Below, one piece after another: positions 34,262 to 43,351 of a stretch of DNA of 64,000 nucleotides. Location: assembly GCF_001270065.2 (NCBI RefSeq), contig NZ_LFYT02000001.1:1-64000 (forward strand), given 5' to 3'. Numbering within the stretch: the stretch's first letter is position 1; each line of letters starts with the position of its first letter. Position numbers and translations under genes: made by a program. The notes under the pieces are model-generated. The model did no database searches. It was not told the origin of the DNA and worked only from the letters and a program-made list of their open reading frames with translations. This DNA comes from Limnohabitans planktonicus II-D5. Lineage in GTDB: Bacteria; Pseudomonadota; Gammaproteobacteria; Burkholderiales; Burkholderiaceae_C.

Positions 34262-35096
34262 ATGGCGCGTGGCCCTGCGAACCCTTTTTGCCCGCCGGGT
34301 GGTGCTGATTGCGCTGGTGCTGCTGGCGCTGATGCTGCTGATGGCCGCCATCAGCCAATGGGTGCTGCCGCATGACCCCATGACCATGAAAATCAGCCAG
34401 CGCCTGCGCGCGCCGAACTGGAGCCACTGGAGTGGCACGGACGAGCTAGGCCGGGACATCACCAGCCGCATTTTTTATGGCGCACGCTACTCGCTGGCCA
34501 TTGGTGCCGGGACCGCCTTGCTAGCGGTCATGTTGGGTACTGTGCTGGGTTTGCTGGCCGGTTTTTTCAAGGCCTTGGATGCGCCGCTGATGCGGGGTGT
34601 GGACGCCATGATGGCCTTTCCCGACATCCTGCTGGGCATCGCCCTGGTGTCGATTTTGGGAGCAAGTCCGAGCAACGTGGTGCTGGCCCTGACCATCGTT
34701 TACACGCCGCGAGTGGCCCGCGTGGTGCGTGCATCCACGCTGGTGATCCGCGAACTTCCCTATGTCGAGGCTGCCCGCGCCGTGGGGGTTAGCACACCTC
34801 GGCTCCTGGGCGTGCACATTCTGCCCAACCTGATGTCGCCGGTCTTGGTGCAGCTGAGTTTCATCTTTGCCTACGCCTTGCTTGCCGAGGCCGGTTTGTC
34901 GTTTTTGGGTGTCGGCGTGGGCGCTGAAATCCCCACTTGGGGCACCATGGTGGCCGCCAGCACGCAGCATGCCGACCGCGCCGTTTGGACTCTGTTTTTC
35001 CCCGGCATGGCCATCATGCTGACAGCTCTTTCACTGCAAATACTGGGGGATGGCGTGCGCGACCTGCTCGACCCACGGCTCAAAGGTTCCACATGA
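34254..35096 (+). CDS. ABC transporter permease (DppC type)
   Basis: 280 residues. The DppC signature HPHD-like opening (QWVLPHDPMTM), WSGTDELGRDITSRIFYGARYSL and the EAA loop YVEAARAVGVSTPRLLGVHILPN are present, with six membrane helices and the common LAEAGLSFLGVG motif. ATG 34254 overlaps the preceding permease by 8 bp. Pairs with DppB to import the ligand. Confidence 0.93.
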   Translation: MAEWRVALRTLFARRVVLIALVLLALMLLMAAISQWVLPHDPMTMKISQRLRAPNWSHWSGTDELGRDITSRIFYGARYSLAIGAGTALLAVMLGTVLGLLAGFFKALDAPLMRGVDAMMAFPDILLGIALVSILGASPSNVVLALTIVYTPRVARVVRASTLVIRELPYVEAARAVGVSTPRLLGVHILPNLMSPVLVQLSFIFAYALLAEAGLSFLGVGVGAEIPTWGTMVAASTQHADRAVWTLFFPGMAIMLTALSLQILGDGVRDLLDPRLKGST

Positions 35097-36106
35097 CTGC
35101 CCTGCTGCCCCGACTCAGTGTGCGCAATCTGCACACTCAACTGCTGCACAGCGAGGGCTCGCTGCCGCTGGTGCGGGGTGTCAGCTTTGAACTGTTCGAC
35201 GGGCAAACCTTGGCCTTGGTGGGAGAGTCCGGCAGCGGCAAGTCACTCACGGCCCTGAGCCTGATGCGATTGTTGTCGCGCAATGCCCGCTGGACCTGTT
35301 CAGGGCAGGCCTTGCTGACCGATGCCCAAGGCCAGGTGCACGATCTCTTACAGGTCAGCGACAAGCACATGCGCCACCTGCGAGGCAACCAAATCGCCAT
35401 GATCTTTCAAGAGCCCATGACCTGTCTGAACCCGGTGTTGTCGGTGGGCGAGCAGATCGCCGAATCGGTGCGCTTGCACAAGGGCGTAAACGCTGCAGCT
35501 GCGCGCGCTCAAGCCCTGCGCGCACTCGAGCAGGTCGAAATACCAGCTGCACGCCAGCGTCTTGCGGAGTACCCCCACCAACTCTCGGGCGGCATGCGCC
35601 AGCGCATCATGATCGCCATCGCCATGGTCTGCGAGCCGCGCGTGCTGATCGCTGACGAACCCACCACCGCGCTGGACGTGACTATCCAGGCGCAGATCCT
35701 AGCGCTGATGTCCCGATTGCAAAAAGAAACAGGCATGAGCATGCTGTTCATCACCCACAATTTGGGCGTGGTGGCGCACCATGCTGAGCGCGTGGCGGTC
35801 ATGTACGCAGGCCAGGTGGTCGAACATGCGCAGGTGCATGAACTCTTTGCCAAGCCTGCACACCCTTACACACAAGGCCTGCTGGCCTGCCTGCCGGGCC
35901 GCGCGCGCCAACTGGCCCGCCAGACAGGTCAACCGGTGGCGTTGCAAGACATTCCTGGACAAGCACCGGCCATGGACCATCTGGGGTCCGGCTGCAGCTT
36001 TGTGGGGCGCTGCAGCGTCAGCCTGCCCGCCTGCCAACATCAAGCGCCGCCCTGGGTCGGCAATCCCAGCAGCGCTCGCCTGTGCCACCTCGAAGGCCAG
36101 CCATGA
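35093..36106 (+). CDS. ABC transporter ATP-binding protein (DppD type)
   Basis: 337 residues. Walker [10 protein letters not shown]-loop [10 protein letters not shown], signature LSGGMRQR, Walker [13 protein letters not shown] and the H-loop FITHNLGVV. The C-terminal oligopeptide-transporter extension with cysteines ([15 protein letters not shown]) likely binds an Fe-S cluster, as in related ATPases. ATG 35093 overlaps the upstream stop (ATGA), and the longer frame upstream is a shadow of the permease gene. Confidence 0.94.
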   Translation: MTALLPRLSVRNLHTQLLHSEGSLPLVRGVSFELFDGQTLALVGESGSGKSLTALSLMRLLSRNARWTCSGQALLTDAQGQVHDLLQVSDKHMRHLRGNQIAMIFQEPMTCLNPVLSVGEQIAESVRLHKGVNAAAARAQALRALEQVEIPAARQRLAEYPHQLSGGMRQRIMIAIAMVCEPRVLIADEPTTALDVTIQAQILALMSRLQKETGMSMLFITHNLGVVAHHAERVAVMYAGQVVEHAQVHELFAKPAHPYTQGLLACLPGRARQLARQTGQPVALQDIPGQAPAMDHLGSGCSFVGRCSVSLPACQHQAPPWVGNPSSARLCHLEGQP

Positions 36107-37056
36107 CACGTCCCTTGGTGCGCATTCAGGACCTCACGGTCGAGTTTGGCAGCGGCGTGCAGCGCGTGCGCGTCGTGCGCGGTGTCAGTTTTGACATCGC
36201 CCCGGGTGAAGTACTGGGCCTCGTGGGCGAATCCGGTTCGGGAAAGAGCACTTTGGGGCGTGCCCTGATCCGGCTGATCCAGGCCAGCGCGGGCTCTTCG
36301 GTGCAACTGGACGGCCGTGAACTCATGGGACTGAGCCAGGGCCAAATGCGCCCCTTACGCCGCCAAGTGCAGATGGTGTTTCAAGACCCCAGCCTCAACC
36401 CACGCCAGCGCGCCGGGGACATGCTCGCTGAAGTGCTGTCCACGCACGGCCTGCACACGGGGCCTGCCCGTGGCCCTCGTATCGCCGACTTGATGCAACG
36501 GGTTGGCCTCAAACCCGAACACGCGAGCCGCTATCCGCATGAATTTTCGGGCGGTCAGAAACAGCGCCTGGGCATTGCCCGCGCACTGGCCGCCGAACCT
36601 CGCTTCATCGTGGCAGACGAGCCGCTGTCGGCTCTGGACATGTCAATCCAGGCACAAATTGTCAACTTGCTGATCCGCTTGCGCCAGCAACTGGGGCTGA
36701 CTCTGCTGTTCATCTCGCACGACCTCGACGTGGTTCAGTACCTGTGCGACCGGGTTGTGGTCTTGTACCTGGGCCGGGTAATGGAGATAGCCCCCACGGC
36801 CGCCCTGTTTGACTCGCCCGCACACCCGTACACCCAGGCTTTGCTGGCAGCCGCACCGATTCCAGACCCGTCTCAGGCAGCGCCTTGCGTACATTTGCAG
36901 GGCGATCCGCCCAGCCCCTTGAACCCGCCCTCCGGCTGTGTGTTTCGCTCCCGTTGCCCACATGCTGTGGCCGCCTGTGCCGACAGCGTCCCCCCACTCA
37001 CTCCGACCACATCTGGCCGCCTCGTGGCCTGCTGGCGACATGATGAATTGAATTGA
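36103..37056 (+). CDS. ABC transporter ATP-binding protein (DppF type)
   Basis: 317 residues. Walker [11 protein letters not shown]-loop FQDPSLNPRQRAGDM, signature FSGGQKQR, Walker B FIVADEPLSALD and the H-loop LFISHDLDVV. The C-terminal region holds GCVFRSRCPHAVAAC with spaced cysteines. ATG 36103 overlaps the DppD-type stop by 4 bp. It energises the transporter together with that partner. The next gene starts 3 bp after its stop. Confidence 0.94.
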   Translation: MTRPLVRIQDLTVEFGSGVQRVRVVRGVSFDIAPGEVLGLVGESGSGKSTLGRALIRLIQASAGSSVQLDGRELMGLSQGQMRPLRRQVQMVFQDPSLNPRQRAGDMLAEVLSTHGLHTGPARGPRIADLMQRVGLKPEHASRYPHEFSGGQKQRLGIARALAAEPRFIVADEPLSALDMSIQAQIVNLLIRLRQQLGLTLLFISHDLDVVQYLCDRVVVLYLGRVMEIAPTAALFDSPAHPYTQALLAAAPIPDPSQAAPCVHLQGDPPSPLNPPSGCVFRSRCPHAVAACADSVPPLTPTTSGRLVACWRHDELN

Positions 37057-37059
37057 ACC

Positions 37060-38325
37060 ATGCAGCTGAATCCGACATTTAAGGGTTACCCTGGACACCT
37101 TGCCCCCATCGATATCCAGGTCGTTGGCCAACAGGGTTGGCAGGTCCTCAACGGAGATTTATCGTTTCCGCTGGCGGTGCTGAAAGACTCTGCACTGCAA
37201 CACAACCTGCAGTGGATGAAAGATTTCTGCCAGACCCGTGGGCTGGACATTGCGCCGCATGGCAAGACCACCATGTCGCCCGAACTGTATGCCCGCCAGC
37301 TGGATGCGGGTGCATGGGGCATCAGTTTTGCCAATGTCTTTCAGGCAGGTCTGGGGGCGCGCCACGGCGTTCGTCGCATCATCATCGCCAACCAAGTTCT
37401 GCAAGGGGTCGATCTGGACTGCTTGTCAGCCTTGTTGCGTGCGCATGAAGGATTGCAAGTCTTTTTTCTGATTGACTCGCTGGCTCAATTGCGTTTGATC
37501 GAAGAATGGCGTGTTGAGCGACAGTCCAGTTCGGTGTTCACTGTCTTGTTGGAGCTGGGCATCGCGGGCAAACGAACGGGTTGCCGCGACCATCAGGAAG
37601 CACTCACACTGGCACAGAGCATACGCCGCAGCCCAGCAGTGCAACTGGCAGGCATCGAATGTTACGAAGGCGCTTTGGCCACTTGCAACCACGAACACGA
37701 CAAAGACAGCGTGGCGGCCTTGATGGCTCGCGTACAACAAATAGCCATGGCATGCGAAGCCGATGCTTGCTTTGAAACAGACGAAGTGATCATCTCGGCA
37801 GGGGGATCGGCCATATTCGATTTGGTCGCGCAACATTTGACACCCCATTTGAATCGGCCTTCGCGGGGCATTCTTCGTTCAGGTTGTTACCTCACGCATG
37901 ACCATGTGCAATACAGGCATCATTTGAAGTGCGTCGGCGAGCGTCTGAATTTGCAGGAGACCTTGCGCCCAGCCTTAGAGGTGATCAGTGTTGTCCAGTC
38001 TTGCCCAGAGCCAGGCTTGGCCATTTTGTCAATGGGTAAGCGCGATGTCTCGTACGACCTGGACTTGCCGGTGCCTGAATGGCGTGCACAACTGGGGGAT
38101 ATCCAAACCCGCAAGGTGCCTGCCCATTGGGTCGTCAGCGCCCTCAATGACCAGCATGCCTATTTGCAATTTGACGCGCACACCCCCCAAGATCAGCACC
38201 CGATGGTGGGCCAACTGGTCGGCTGCGGCGTCTCACACCCTTGCACGACATTTGACAAATGGCGCTGGATGCCCGTGGTTGACGATGCTTATCTCGTCGT
38301 CGATGCGGTATCGGTGAATTTTTGA
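37060..38325 (+). CDS. PLP-dependent D-serine dehydratase/D-threonine aldolase-like enzyme (fold type III)
   Basis: 421 residues. The alanine-racemase-like barrel has the PLP lysine in IAPHGKTTMS (Lys69), followed by the phosphate-binding and substrate regions. The C-terminal domain has GCGVSHPCTTF, whose His-x-Cys matches the zinc ligands known in eukaryotic-type D-serine dehydratases. Family members eliminate water from D-serine or cleave D-threonine-type substrates. It sits in an ABC-importer/D-aminoacylase operon, supporting D-amino-acid breakdown. Dehydratase versus aldolase activity cannot be decided from sequence alone. Confidence 0.85.
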   Translation: MQLNPTFKGYPGHLAPIDIQVVGQQGWQVLNGDLSFPLAVLKDSALQHNLQWMKDFCQTRGLDIAPHGKTTMSPELYARQLDAGAWGISFANVFQAGLGARHGVRRIIIANQVLQGVDLDCLSALLRAHEGLQVFFLIDSLAQLRLIEEWRVERQSSSVFTVLLELGIAGKRTGCRDHQEALTLAQSIRRSPAVQLAGIECYEGALATCNHEHDKDSVAALMARVQQIAMACEADACFETDEVIISAGGSAIFDLVAQHLTPHLNRPSRGILRSGCYLTHDHVQYRHHLKCVGERLNLQETLRPALEVISVVQSCPEPGLAILSMGKRDVSYDLDLPVPEWRAQLGDIQTRKVPAHWVVSALNDQHAYLQFDAHTPQDQHPMVGQLVGCGVSHPCTTFDKWRWMPVVDDAYLVVDAVSVNF

Positions 38326-38337
38326 TGTCTGCTGGAC

Positions 38338-39252
38338 ATGAGTGAACGTTACCCCCATTTGCTTCAGCGCTTGCAGCAGGCCGCATCCGGTTTGCCTCGT
38401 GCTCAACGGCAAGTGGTTGCGGTCGTGCTCCAGGATCCAGAACGCGCCCTGTCCATGAGCGTCGATGCCTTGGCTGCGCAAGCTCAGGTATCCATGCCCA
38501 CCATCATGCGCACCGCCCGTCAACTGGGGTTTGAGGGCGTTCGAGAATTCAAGCTGGCCCTTGCACAGGATTTAGCCCGACATGCACCAGTGCACAGATC
38601 GGTCACGATGCGCGACAGCACCTCAGACATCGTTCAAAAAATCCTCAGCAGCGCCGCTGCGTCCATCAGTGCTTTGCAGCAAGAACTGGACCCGGCTGTC
38701 CTTGAAAAAGCGGCCCAATTGCTGGCCAGGGCTGACCGCATTGACTGCTATTCGGTGGGGGCTACATCCGCATTCATGGCCAATGACCTGCAAGGTCGAT
38801 TGTTCAGACTCGGACGCCATGCGCATGCGGTGCACGATGCCCACCTACAACTGATCTCTGCGGCCACTTTAGGCCCTTCTGGCGTAGCGGTGGCGATCTC
38901 GCACGTCGGACGTATGCCTTTCATGCTAGAAGCAGTCAGCTTTGCCAAATCCCAAGGTGCCCAAGTGATCGCCATCACGCAACCTGGCACAGCATTGGCC
39001 CAGATGGCCGACGTGGTCATTGAAGTCAGCGTTCCTCCAGATGCTGTGATGCGTGTGGGTACTGAGGCATACATTGCTCATTTGTTGGTCATTGAATTGC
39101 TGATGGTGCTGGTGCTCAAAGCCTTGGGGCCCGATGCTGCCCTTCATCTGGCGAAATTCAAATCGGTCTTGCAGGCCCACGGGCAGGATGTGGACAGACA
39201 CCCGACTGTGGACTGGGCTTGGTCCAATGTCGAGAAAGATACGCAAGCATGA
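38338..39252 (+). CDS. RpiR/MurR-family regulator
   Basis: 304 residues. The N-terminal helix-turn-helix lies around residues 35-70 (LSMSVDALAAQAQVSMPTIMRTARQLGF). A SIS domain follows, with sugar-phosphate-type loops (YSVGATSAFMANDLQGRLFRLG, AISHVGRMPFMLEAVSFAKSQG). The ligand may be a phosphorylated or amino-sugar-like compound; in this operon an amino-acid derivative would be unusual, so the effector is open. It overlaps the deacylase by 4 bp (ATGA). It probably acts on the palindromes near 31614-31662. Confidence 0.9.
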   Translation: MSERYPHLLQRLQQAASGLPRAQRQVVAVVLQDPERALSMSVDALAAQAQVSMPTIMRTARQLGFEGVREFKLALAQDLARHAPVHRSVTMRDSTSDIVQKILSSAAASISALQQELDPAVLEKAAQLLARADRIDCYSVGATSAFMANDLQGRLFRLGRHAHAVHDAHLQLISAATLGPSGVAVAISHVGRMPFMLEAVSFAKSQGAQVIAITQPGTALAQMADVVIEVSVPPDAVMRVGTEAYIAHLLVIELLMVLVLKALGPDAALHLAKFKSVLQAHGQDVDRHPTVDWAWSNVEKDTQA

Positions 39253-40688
39253 AAACGCTTTTGTTGCGCAATACGCAATTGGTGGATGGTACAGGTGCCC
39301 CCGCTCGACCGGCTGACCTTTGTGTACAGGGTGACCGCATTGTGGCCATCGGTGAAAACTTGGCGTTGGATACCGATGAAATTTTGGATGTGAAGGGTTT
39401 GACGGTCACACCTGGTTTCATCGATGTGCACACCCACGACGATGCCATGGTCCTGCGCGATCCAGGCATGTTGGCCAAAGTGTCACAAGGCGTCACCACC
39501 GTCATCACGGGTAACTGCGGTTTATCGCTGGTACCTTTGGTCAGTGATTCGCCGGGTTCACCCCTTGATTTGCTGCACACCAGCGAATTTCGTTTCGCGC
39601 AACTGAACGACTACGCGCATGCACTTGCAAACAACCCACCAGCGGTCAATGTGGGGGCCTTGATTGGTCACACCACTTTACGCGCTACGGTCATGGCCGA
39701 CCTCCATCTTGCGGCCACTGCCGATGAAACCAAAGCCATGCAAACATTGCTGGATCAAGCCTTGAACCAAGGTGCACTGGGTTTATCTTCTGGCCTTTTT
39801 TACCAGCAAGCTTATGCCGCCGACCTGCAAGAAATGCAGTCCCTGACGCGTGTTCTTGGCCGCCATGGTGCTGTTTACGTGACCCACATCCGTGACGAAA
39901 TGGACGACATACTGGCAGCCATGCAAGAAGCGGCAGACACTGCCTTGGCAGGCCAGGCCACTTGGATCATGTCGCATCACAAATGTGCAGGGCCTCGCAA
40001 CTGGGGCCGCACCATCGAAACCCTGGCCATGCTTGAAAGGCTCAGCCATCGCCAAAGCGTAGGCACCGATGTATACCCTTACAGCGCGGGCTCTACTTTG
40101 CTGCGCGAAGATCTGGTGGATGGTGTCATCGATATTCTGATCACGCGCAGCGACACGCATCCTGAAATGGTCGGCCGTCACCTGGCGGATATTGCGCAGG
40201 AATGGGGAACTGACCAAAAGCAGGCCTGTCGTCGACTGATGCCAGGTGGGGCCTGCTATTTTCAGATGCATGAAGATGATGTGCGCCGGGTTCTGGCTCA
40301 CCCCATGAGCATGATCGGCTCCGATGGATTACCCCATGATGAACGCCCCCACCCCCGATTGTGGGGGGCCTTCGCACGCGTGCTGGCGCATTATTGTCGC
40401 GATGAAAAACTGTTCAGCTTGCCCGAGGCCATTCACAAAATGACCGGCTTGTCAGCCCAGCGTTTTGGGTTGATCGACCGGGGCGTGTTGCGTGAAGGCG
40501 GATTTGCCGATCTGGTGGTGCTGGATCCAGGCCGTGTAAAGGACAAAGCCACTTATGAAAACCCGCAACAAATGTGCGAAGGCATTGAGCGGGTGATGGT
40601 CAATGGTCAGTGGTCTTTTGCCAATCAACAAGTTCAAGGAACAAGAGCTGGAAAATTTTTGCGCCGTTTGAATCAGCCGCCCATCTGA
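39249..40688 (+). CDS. N-acyl-D-amino-acid deacylase (amidohydrolase superfamily)
   Basis: 479 residues, the size of D-aminoacylases. Metal ligands His61/His63 in FIDVHTHDD, Cys90 in TGNCGLS, the VTHIRDEMD and MSHHKCAG histidines and Asp in MIGSDGLPHD all match D-aminoacylase and N-acyl-D-glutamate deacylase patterns. It would release free D-amino acids from N-acyl-D-amino acids inside the cell. It is the last gene of the operon with the importer and the PLP enzyme, which would then use the D-amino acid. Confidence 0.9.
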   Translation: MKTLLLRNTQLVDGTGAPARPADLCVQGDRIVAIGENLALDTDEILDVKGLTVTPGFIDVHTHDDAMVLRDPGMLAKVSQGVTTVITGNCGLSLVPLVSDSPGSPLDLLHTSEFRFAQLNDYAHALANNPPAVNVGALIGHTTLRATVMADLHLAATADETKAMQTLLDQALNQGALGLSSGLFYQQAYAADLQEMQSLTRVLGRHGAVYVTHIRDEMDDILAAMQEAADTALAGQATWIMSHHKCAGPRNWGRTIETLAMLERLSHRQSVGTDVYPYSAGSTLLREDLVDGVIDILITRSDTHPEMVGRHLADIAQEWGTDQKQACRRLMPGGACYFQMHEDDVRRVLAHPMSMIGSDGLPHDERPHPRLWGAFARVLAHYCRDEKLFSLPEAIHKMTGLSAQRFGLIDRGVLREGGFADLVVLDPGRVKDKATYENPQQMCEGIERVMVNGQWSFANQQVQGTRAGKFLRRLNQPPI

Positions 40689-40765
40689 ACGCAGAGCTCG
40701 CCGTTTGAAGCTGCTTTATTCTTCACAAGCTGAAACACCAGGGCATTTTTCAAAAAGCTTTTGAC

Positions 40766-41737
40766 ATGAACCACCCCAACAAAACCCTGGACATCGTGGC
40801 GCTTGGCGAAGCCATGGTCGAGTTCAACCAGCGACCTCATGAACAGACCGACAACGCCCCGCTCTACCAAGTAGGCTTTGGCGGCGACACCAGCAACGCC
40901 GCCATTGCCGCAGCCCGCGCTGGGGCTCGTGTGGCCTACCTGACGCGTCTGGGTGCCGACCGCTGGGGTGATCGCCTGATGGACCTGTGGCAGCGCGAAA
41001 ATGTGGACACCACCACCGTGTTGCGCGACACCCAAGCGCCCACCGGCATGTACTTTGTGAGCCACGACGCGCAAGGTCACCACTTCAGTTATGCGCGTGC
41101 GGGCTCGGCCGCCAGCCGCATGCAGCCACAAGATCTCACGCTCTGGCAAGACGCCATCGCCCACAGCCATTGGCTGCACCTGTCGGGCATCTCTTTAGCC
41201 ATTTCCGCCACGGCCTGCGACACGGCTTTTGCAGCCATGGCGCTTGCCCGCAGCAGCGGCACACGGGTGGCGCTCGACTCCAACCTGCGTTTGTCGCTGT
41301 GGCCCCTGGCCCGGGCGCAGGCCTGCATCAACCACGCCGTCAGTTTGTGCGATCTGTTTTTGCCCAGTCTGGAAGACATGACCGCGCTCACCGGCCTCAC
41401 CCAAGCGGCCGACATCGTCGCCTGGAGCCACGCACAGGGTGCCGCGCAAGTGGTGCTCAAACTGGGGGCCGATGGGGCGCTGGCCAGCGACGGCAAAAAC
41501 CAGCAACGCCTGCCAGGCCATGCAGTCACGGCAGTCGACGCCACAGGCGCGGGCGACTGTTTTGCGGGCAACCTGTTGGCGCGTTTGTCGGCGGGCGACG
41601 ACCTGTGGGCCGCCACCAATTACGCCAACGCCGCAGCCTCGCTCTCGGTGCAGGGCTTCGGCGCGGTCGGCCCCTTGCCCACACGCGAGGCCGTGCTGAA
41701 AGTGTTGAACGCCCCCTCGAAAGGCCCTACAGCATGA
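40766..41737 (+). CDS. kdgK: 2-dehydro-3-deoxygluconokinase (PfkB family)
   Basis: 323 residues. N-terminal PfkB motif GFGGDTSNAAIAAARAG, and the C-terminal signature DATGAGDCFAGNLLARL with catalytic Asp (GAGD). Conserved ALDSNLRLSLWP is typical of KdgK. It phosphorylates 2-keto-3-deoxygluconate to KDPG. It overlaps the second kinase by 4 bp (ATGA) and is followed by a KDPG/KDPGal aldolase, so the three genes form one small operon. Confidence 0.93.
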   Translation: MNHPNKTLDIVALGEAMVEFNQRPHEQTDNAPLYQVGFGGDTSNAAIAAARAGARVAYLTRLGADRWGDRLMDLWQRENVDTTTVLRDTQAPTGMYFVSHDAQGHHFSYARAGSAASRMQPQDLTLWQDAIAHSHWLHLSGISLAISATACDTAFAAMALARSSGTRVALDSNLRLSLWPLARAQACINHAVSLCDLFLPSLEDMTALTGLTQAADIVAWSHAQGAAQVVLKLGADGALASDGKNQQRLPGHAVTAVDATGAGDCFAGNLLARLSAGDDLWAATNYANAAASLSVQGFGAVGPLPTREAVLKVLNAPSKGPTA

Positions 41738-42633
41738 GCAGCACAAGACCTTTGATCGCCATCGACTGGGGGACCTCTTCGCTGCGCGGCGCGCGACTCG
41801 GTGCAAGCGGCCAGGTGCTCGAATCCCGCGAATTTCCACGCGGCATCCTCACCGTGCCGCCCGGCCAGTTTGAATCGGTGTTCCAAGAATTATTTGGCGA
41901 CTGGATGCAAGCTCCGGGAGCGCTCTGCCTGATCTCGGGCATGGCGGGCAGCCGCCAAGGCTGGCAAGAAACACCCTACTGCCCCTGCCCCGCAGGCTTT
42001 GCTGAATTGGGCCAGCACCTGCTGTGGCTGCAGCCCGGACGCATCGCCCTGGTGCCGGGCCTGAGCTGCCTGGGTGCAGATGCCCTGAACACACCCGATG
42101 TGATGCGCGGCGAAGAGGTGCAAATTTTTGGAGCCCTGCAGATGTCGGACCGCGACAGCGCCACGCTGGTGCTGCCGGGCACACACAGCAAATGGGTGCA
42201 GGTGCAAGGCGGGCGCGTCACGCAGTTCCAGACCTTCATGACCGGCGAGGTGTTTGCGCTGATGAGCCAGCACTCAATTTTGGGCAAGACGATGGACTTG
42301 CAGGGCGCTTTTGACGAAGCGATATTTTTGCAAGGCGTGGACCAAAGCCAACAAAGCGGCAGTGTGTTGCACCACCTGTTTGCGGTGCGCACGCTGGGAT
42401 TGTTTGAACGCCTGAGCGCGGCCCAATTGCCCAGTTACTTGTCGGGCCTGCTCATTGGCGAAGAGCTGCGCCACCAGACGGCTTCAGCCCACCCCGAGCC
42501 CGTGATTTTAATGGGCAGCGAAGCCCTGACCCTGCGCTACACCCTGGCCCTGCAGCACCTGCGCATACCCTGCCAAAGCCGAGGGGCCGAGGCCACTTGG
42601 GCGGGCTTGTTTGCGCTGGCATCAGCATGCTGA
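41734..42633 (+). CDS. dgoK: 2-dehydro-3-deoxygalactonokinase
   Basis: 299 residues. The ASKHA-type fold is shown by IAIDWGTSSLRGARL at the N-terminus, the phosphate-2 region VLPGTHSKWVQVQGG and the later MGSEALT. This is the DgoK family, which phosphorylates 2-keto-3-deoxygalactonate to KDPGal in D-galactonate breakdown. The longer open frame upstream is a shadow of kdgK; ATG 41734 overlaps the kdgK stop. It precedes the aldolase by 52 bp. Confidence 0.93.
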   Translation: MSSTRPLIAIDWGTSSLRGARLGASGQVLESREFPRGILTVPPGQFESVFQELFGDWMQAPGALCLISGMAGSRQGWQETPYCPCPAGFAELGQHLLWLQPGRIALVPGLSCLGADALNTPDVMRGEEVQIFGALQMSDRDSATLVLPGTHSKWVQVQGGRVTQFQTFMTGEVFALMSQHSILGKTMDLQGAFDEAIFLQGVDQSQQSGSVLHHLFAVRTLGLFERLSAAQLPSYLSGLLIGEELRHQTASAHPEPVILMGSEALTLRYTLALQHLRIPCQSRGAEATWAGLFALASAC

Positions 42634-42685
42634 CAGGCCAGCGGCTCATCGCGGCGAGGACGCCGCACCTGCAAGGAATTCCACC

Positions 42686-43351
42686 ATGACACTGACCACA
42701 AAGCCCGCCCATGCCCTGGCGCAAGCCATGGCCCAACTGCCCTTGATCGCCATCCTGCGAGGCCTCACGCCCGCTGAAGCCCCCATCATCGGAGAGGCGC
42801 TGGTCAGCAGCGGCTTTGCCATCATCGAAGTGCCGCTCAATTCCCCTGAGCCTTTGCAGAGCATCGCCGCTCTGACTCAGCAGTTTCCGCAAACCCTGAT
42901 CGGCGCTGGCACGGTGCTGAACGCGCAGCAGGTCAAAGACGTGCACGCCGCTGGCGGCCGCCTGGTCGTGGCCCCCAACTTCAACACCGCCGTGGTGGCG
43001 CAAGCCCTGGCATTGAACATGGTGGTGCTGCCCGGCGTGGCCACGCCCACCGAAGCCTTTGCCGCACTCGATGCGGGTGCGAATGGCCTCAAGCTCTTCC
43101 CTGCCGAGATGATTTCACCCGCCACCGTCAAAGCGCTGCGGGCCGTGCTGCCCAAAGATGCCGCCTTGATGCCCGTGGGCGGCATCACGCCGCACAATAT
43201 GGCGGCTTATTTGGCGGCTGGTGCGTCCGGCTTCGGTTTGGGGTCGGCCTTGTTTGCGCCGGGGCGCAGCGCCCATGAGGTGCGAGTTCAAGCTGAAGCG
43301 TTTGTCAGGGCCTTCAAGCATCGGGGCGCATCTCTTGATCCGACACGCTGA
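42686..43351 (+). CDS. dgoA: KDPG/KDPGal aldolase (2-dehydro-3-deoxy-6-phosphogalactonate type)
   Basis: 221 residues. The class I aldolase barrel shows IAILRGLTPAEAP, the Glu in EVPLNSPEP, the Schiff-base Lys in GLKLFPAEM and the phosphate-binding VGGITPHNM. RBS AAGGA is 8 bp upstream of ATG 42686. As kdgK and dgoK precede it, it may cleave KDPG and/or KDPGal to pyruvate and glyceraldehyde 3-phosphate. Its last codons (Leu-Asp-Pro-Thr-Arg-stop) are read from the left end of the downstream REPIN array. Confidence 0.9.
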   Translation: MTLTTKPAHALAQAMAQLPLIAILRGLTPAEAPIIGEALVSSGFAIIEVPLNSPEPLQSIAALTQQFPQTLIGAGTVLNAQQVKDVHAAGGRLVVAPNFNTAVVAQALALNMVVLPGVATPTEAFAALDAGANGLKLFPAEMISPATVKALRAVLPKDAALMPVGGITPHNMAAYLAAGASGFGLGSALFAPGRSAHEVRVQAEAFVRAFKHRGASLDPTR

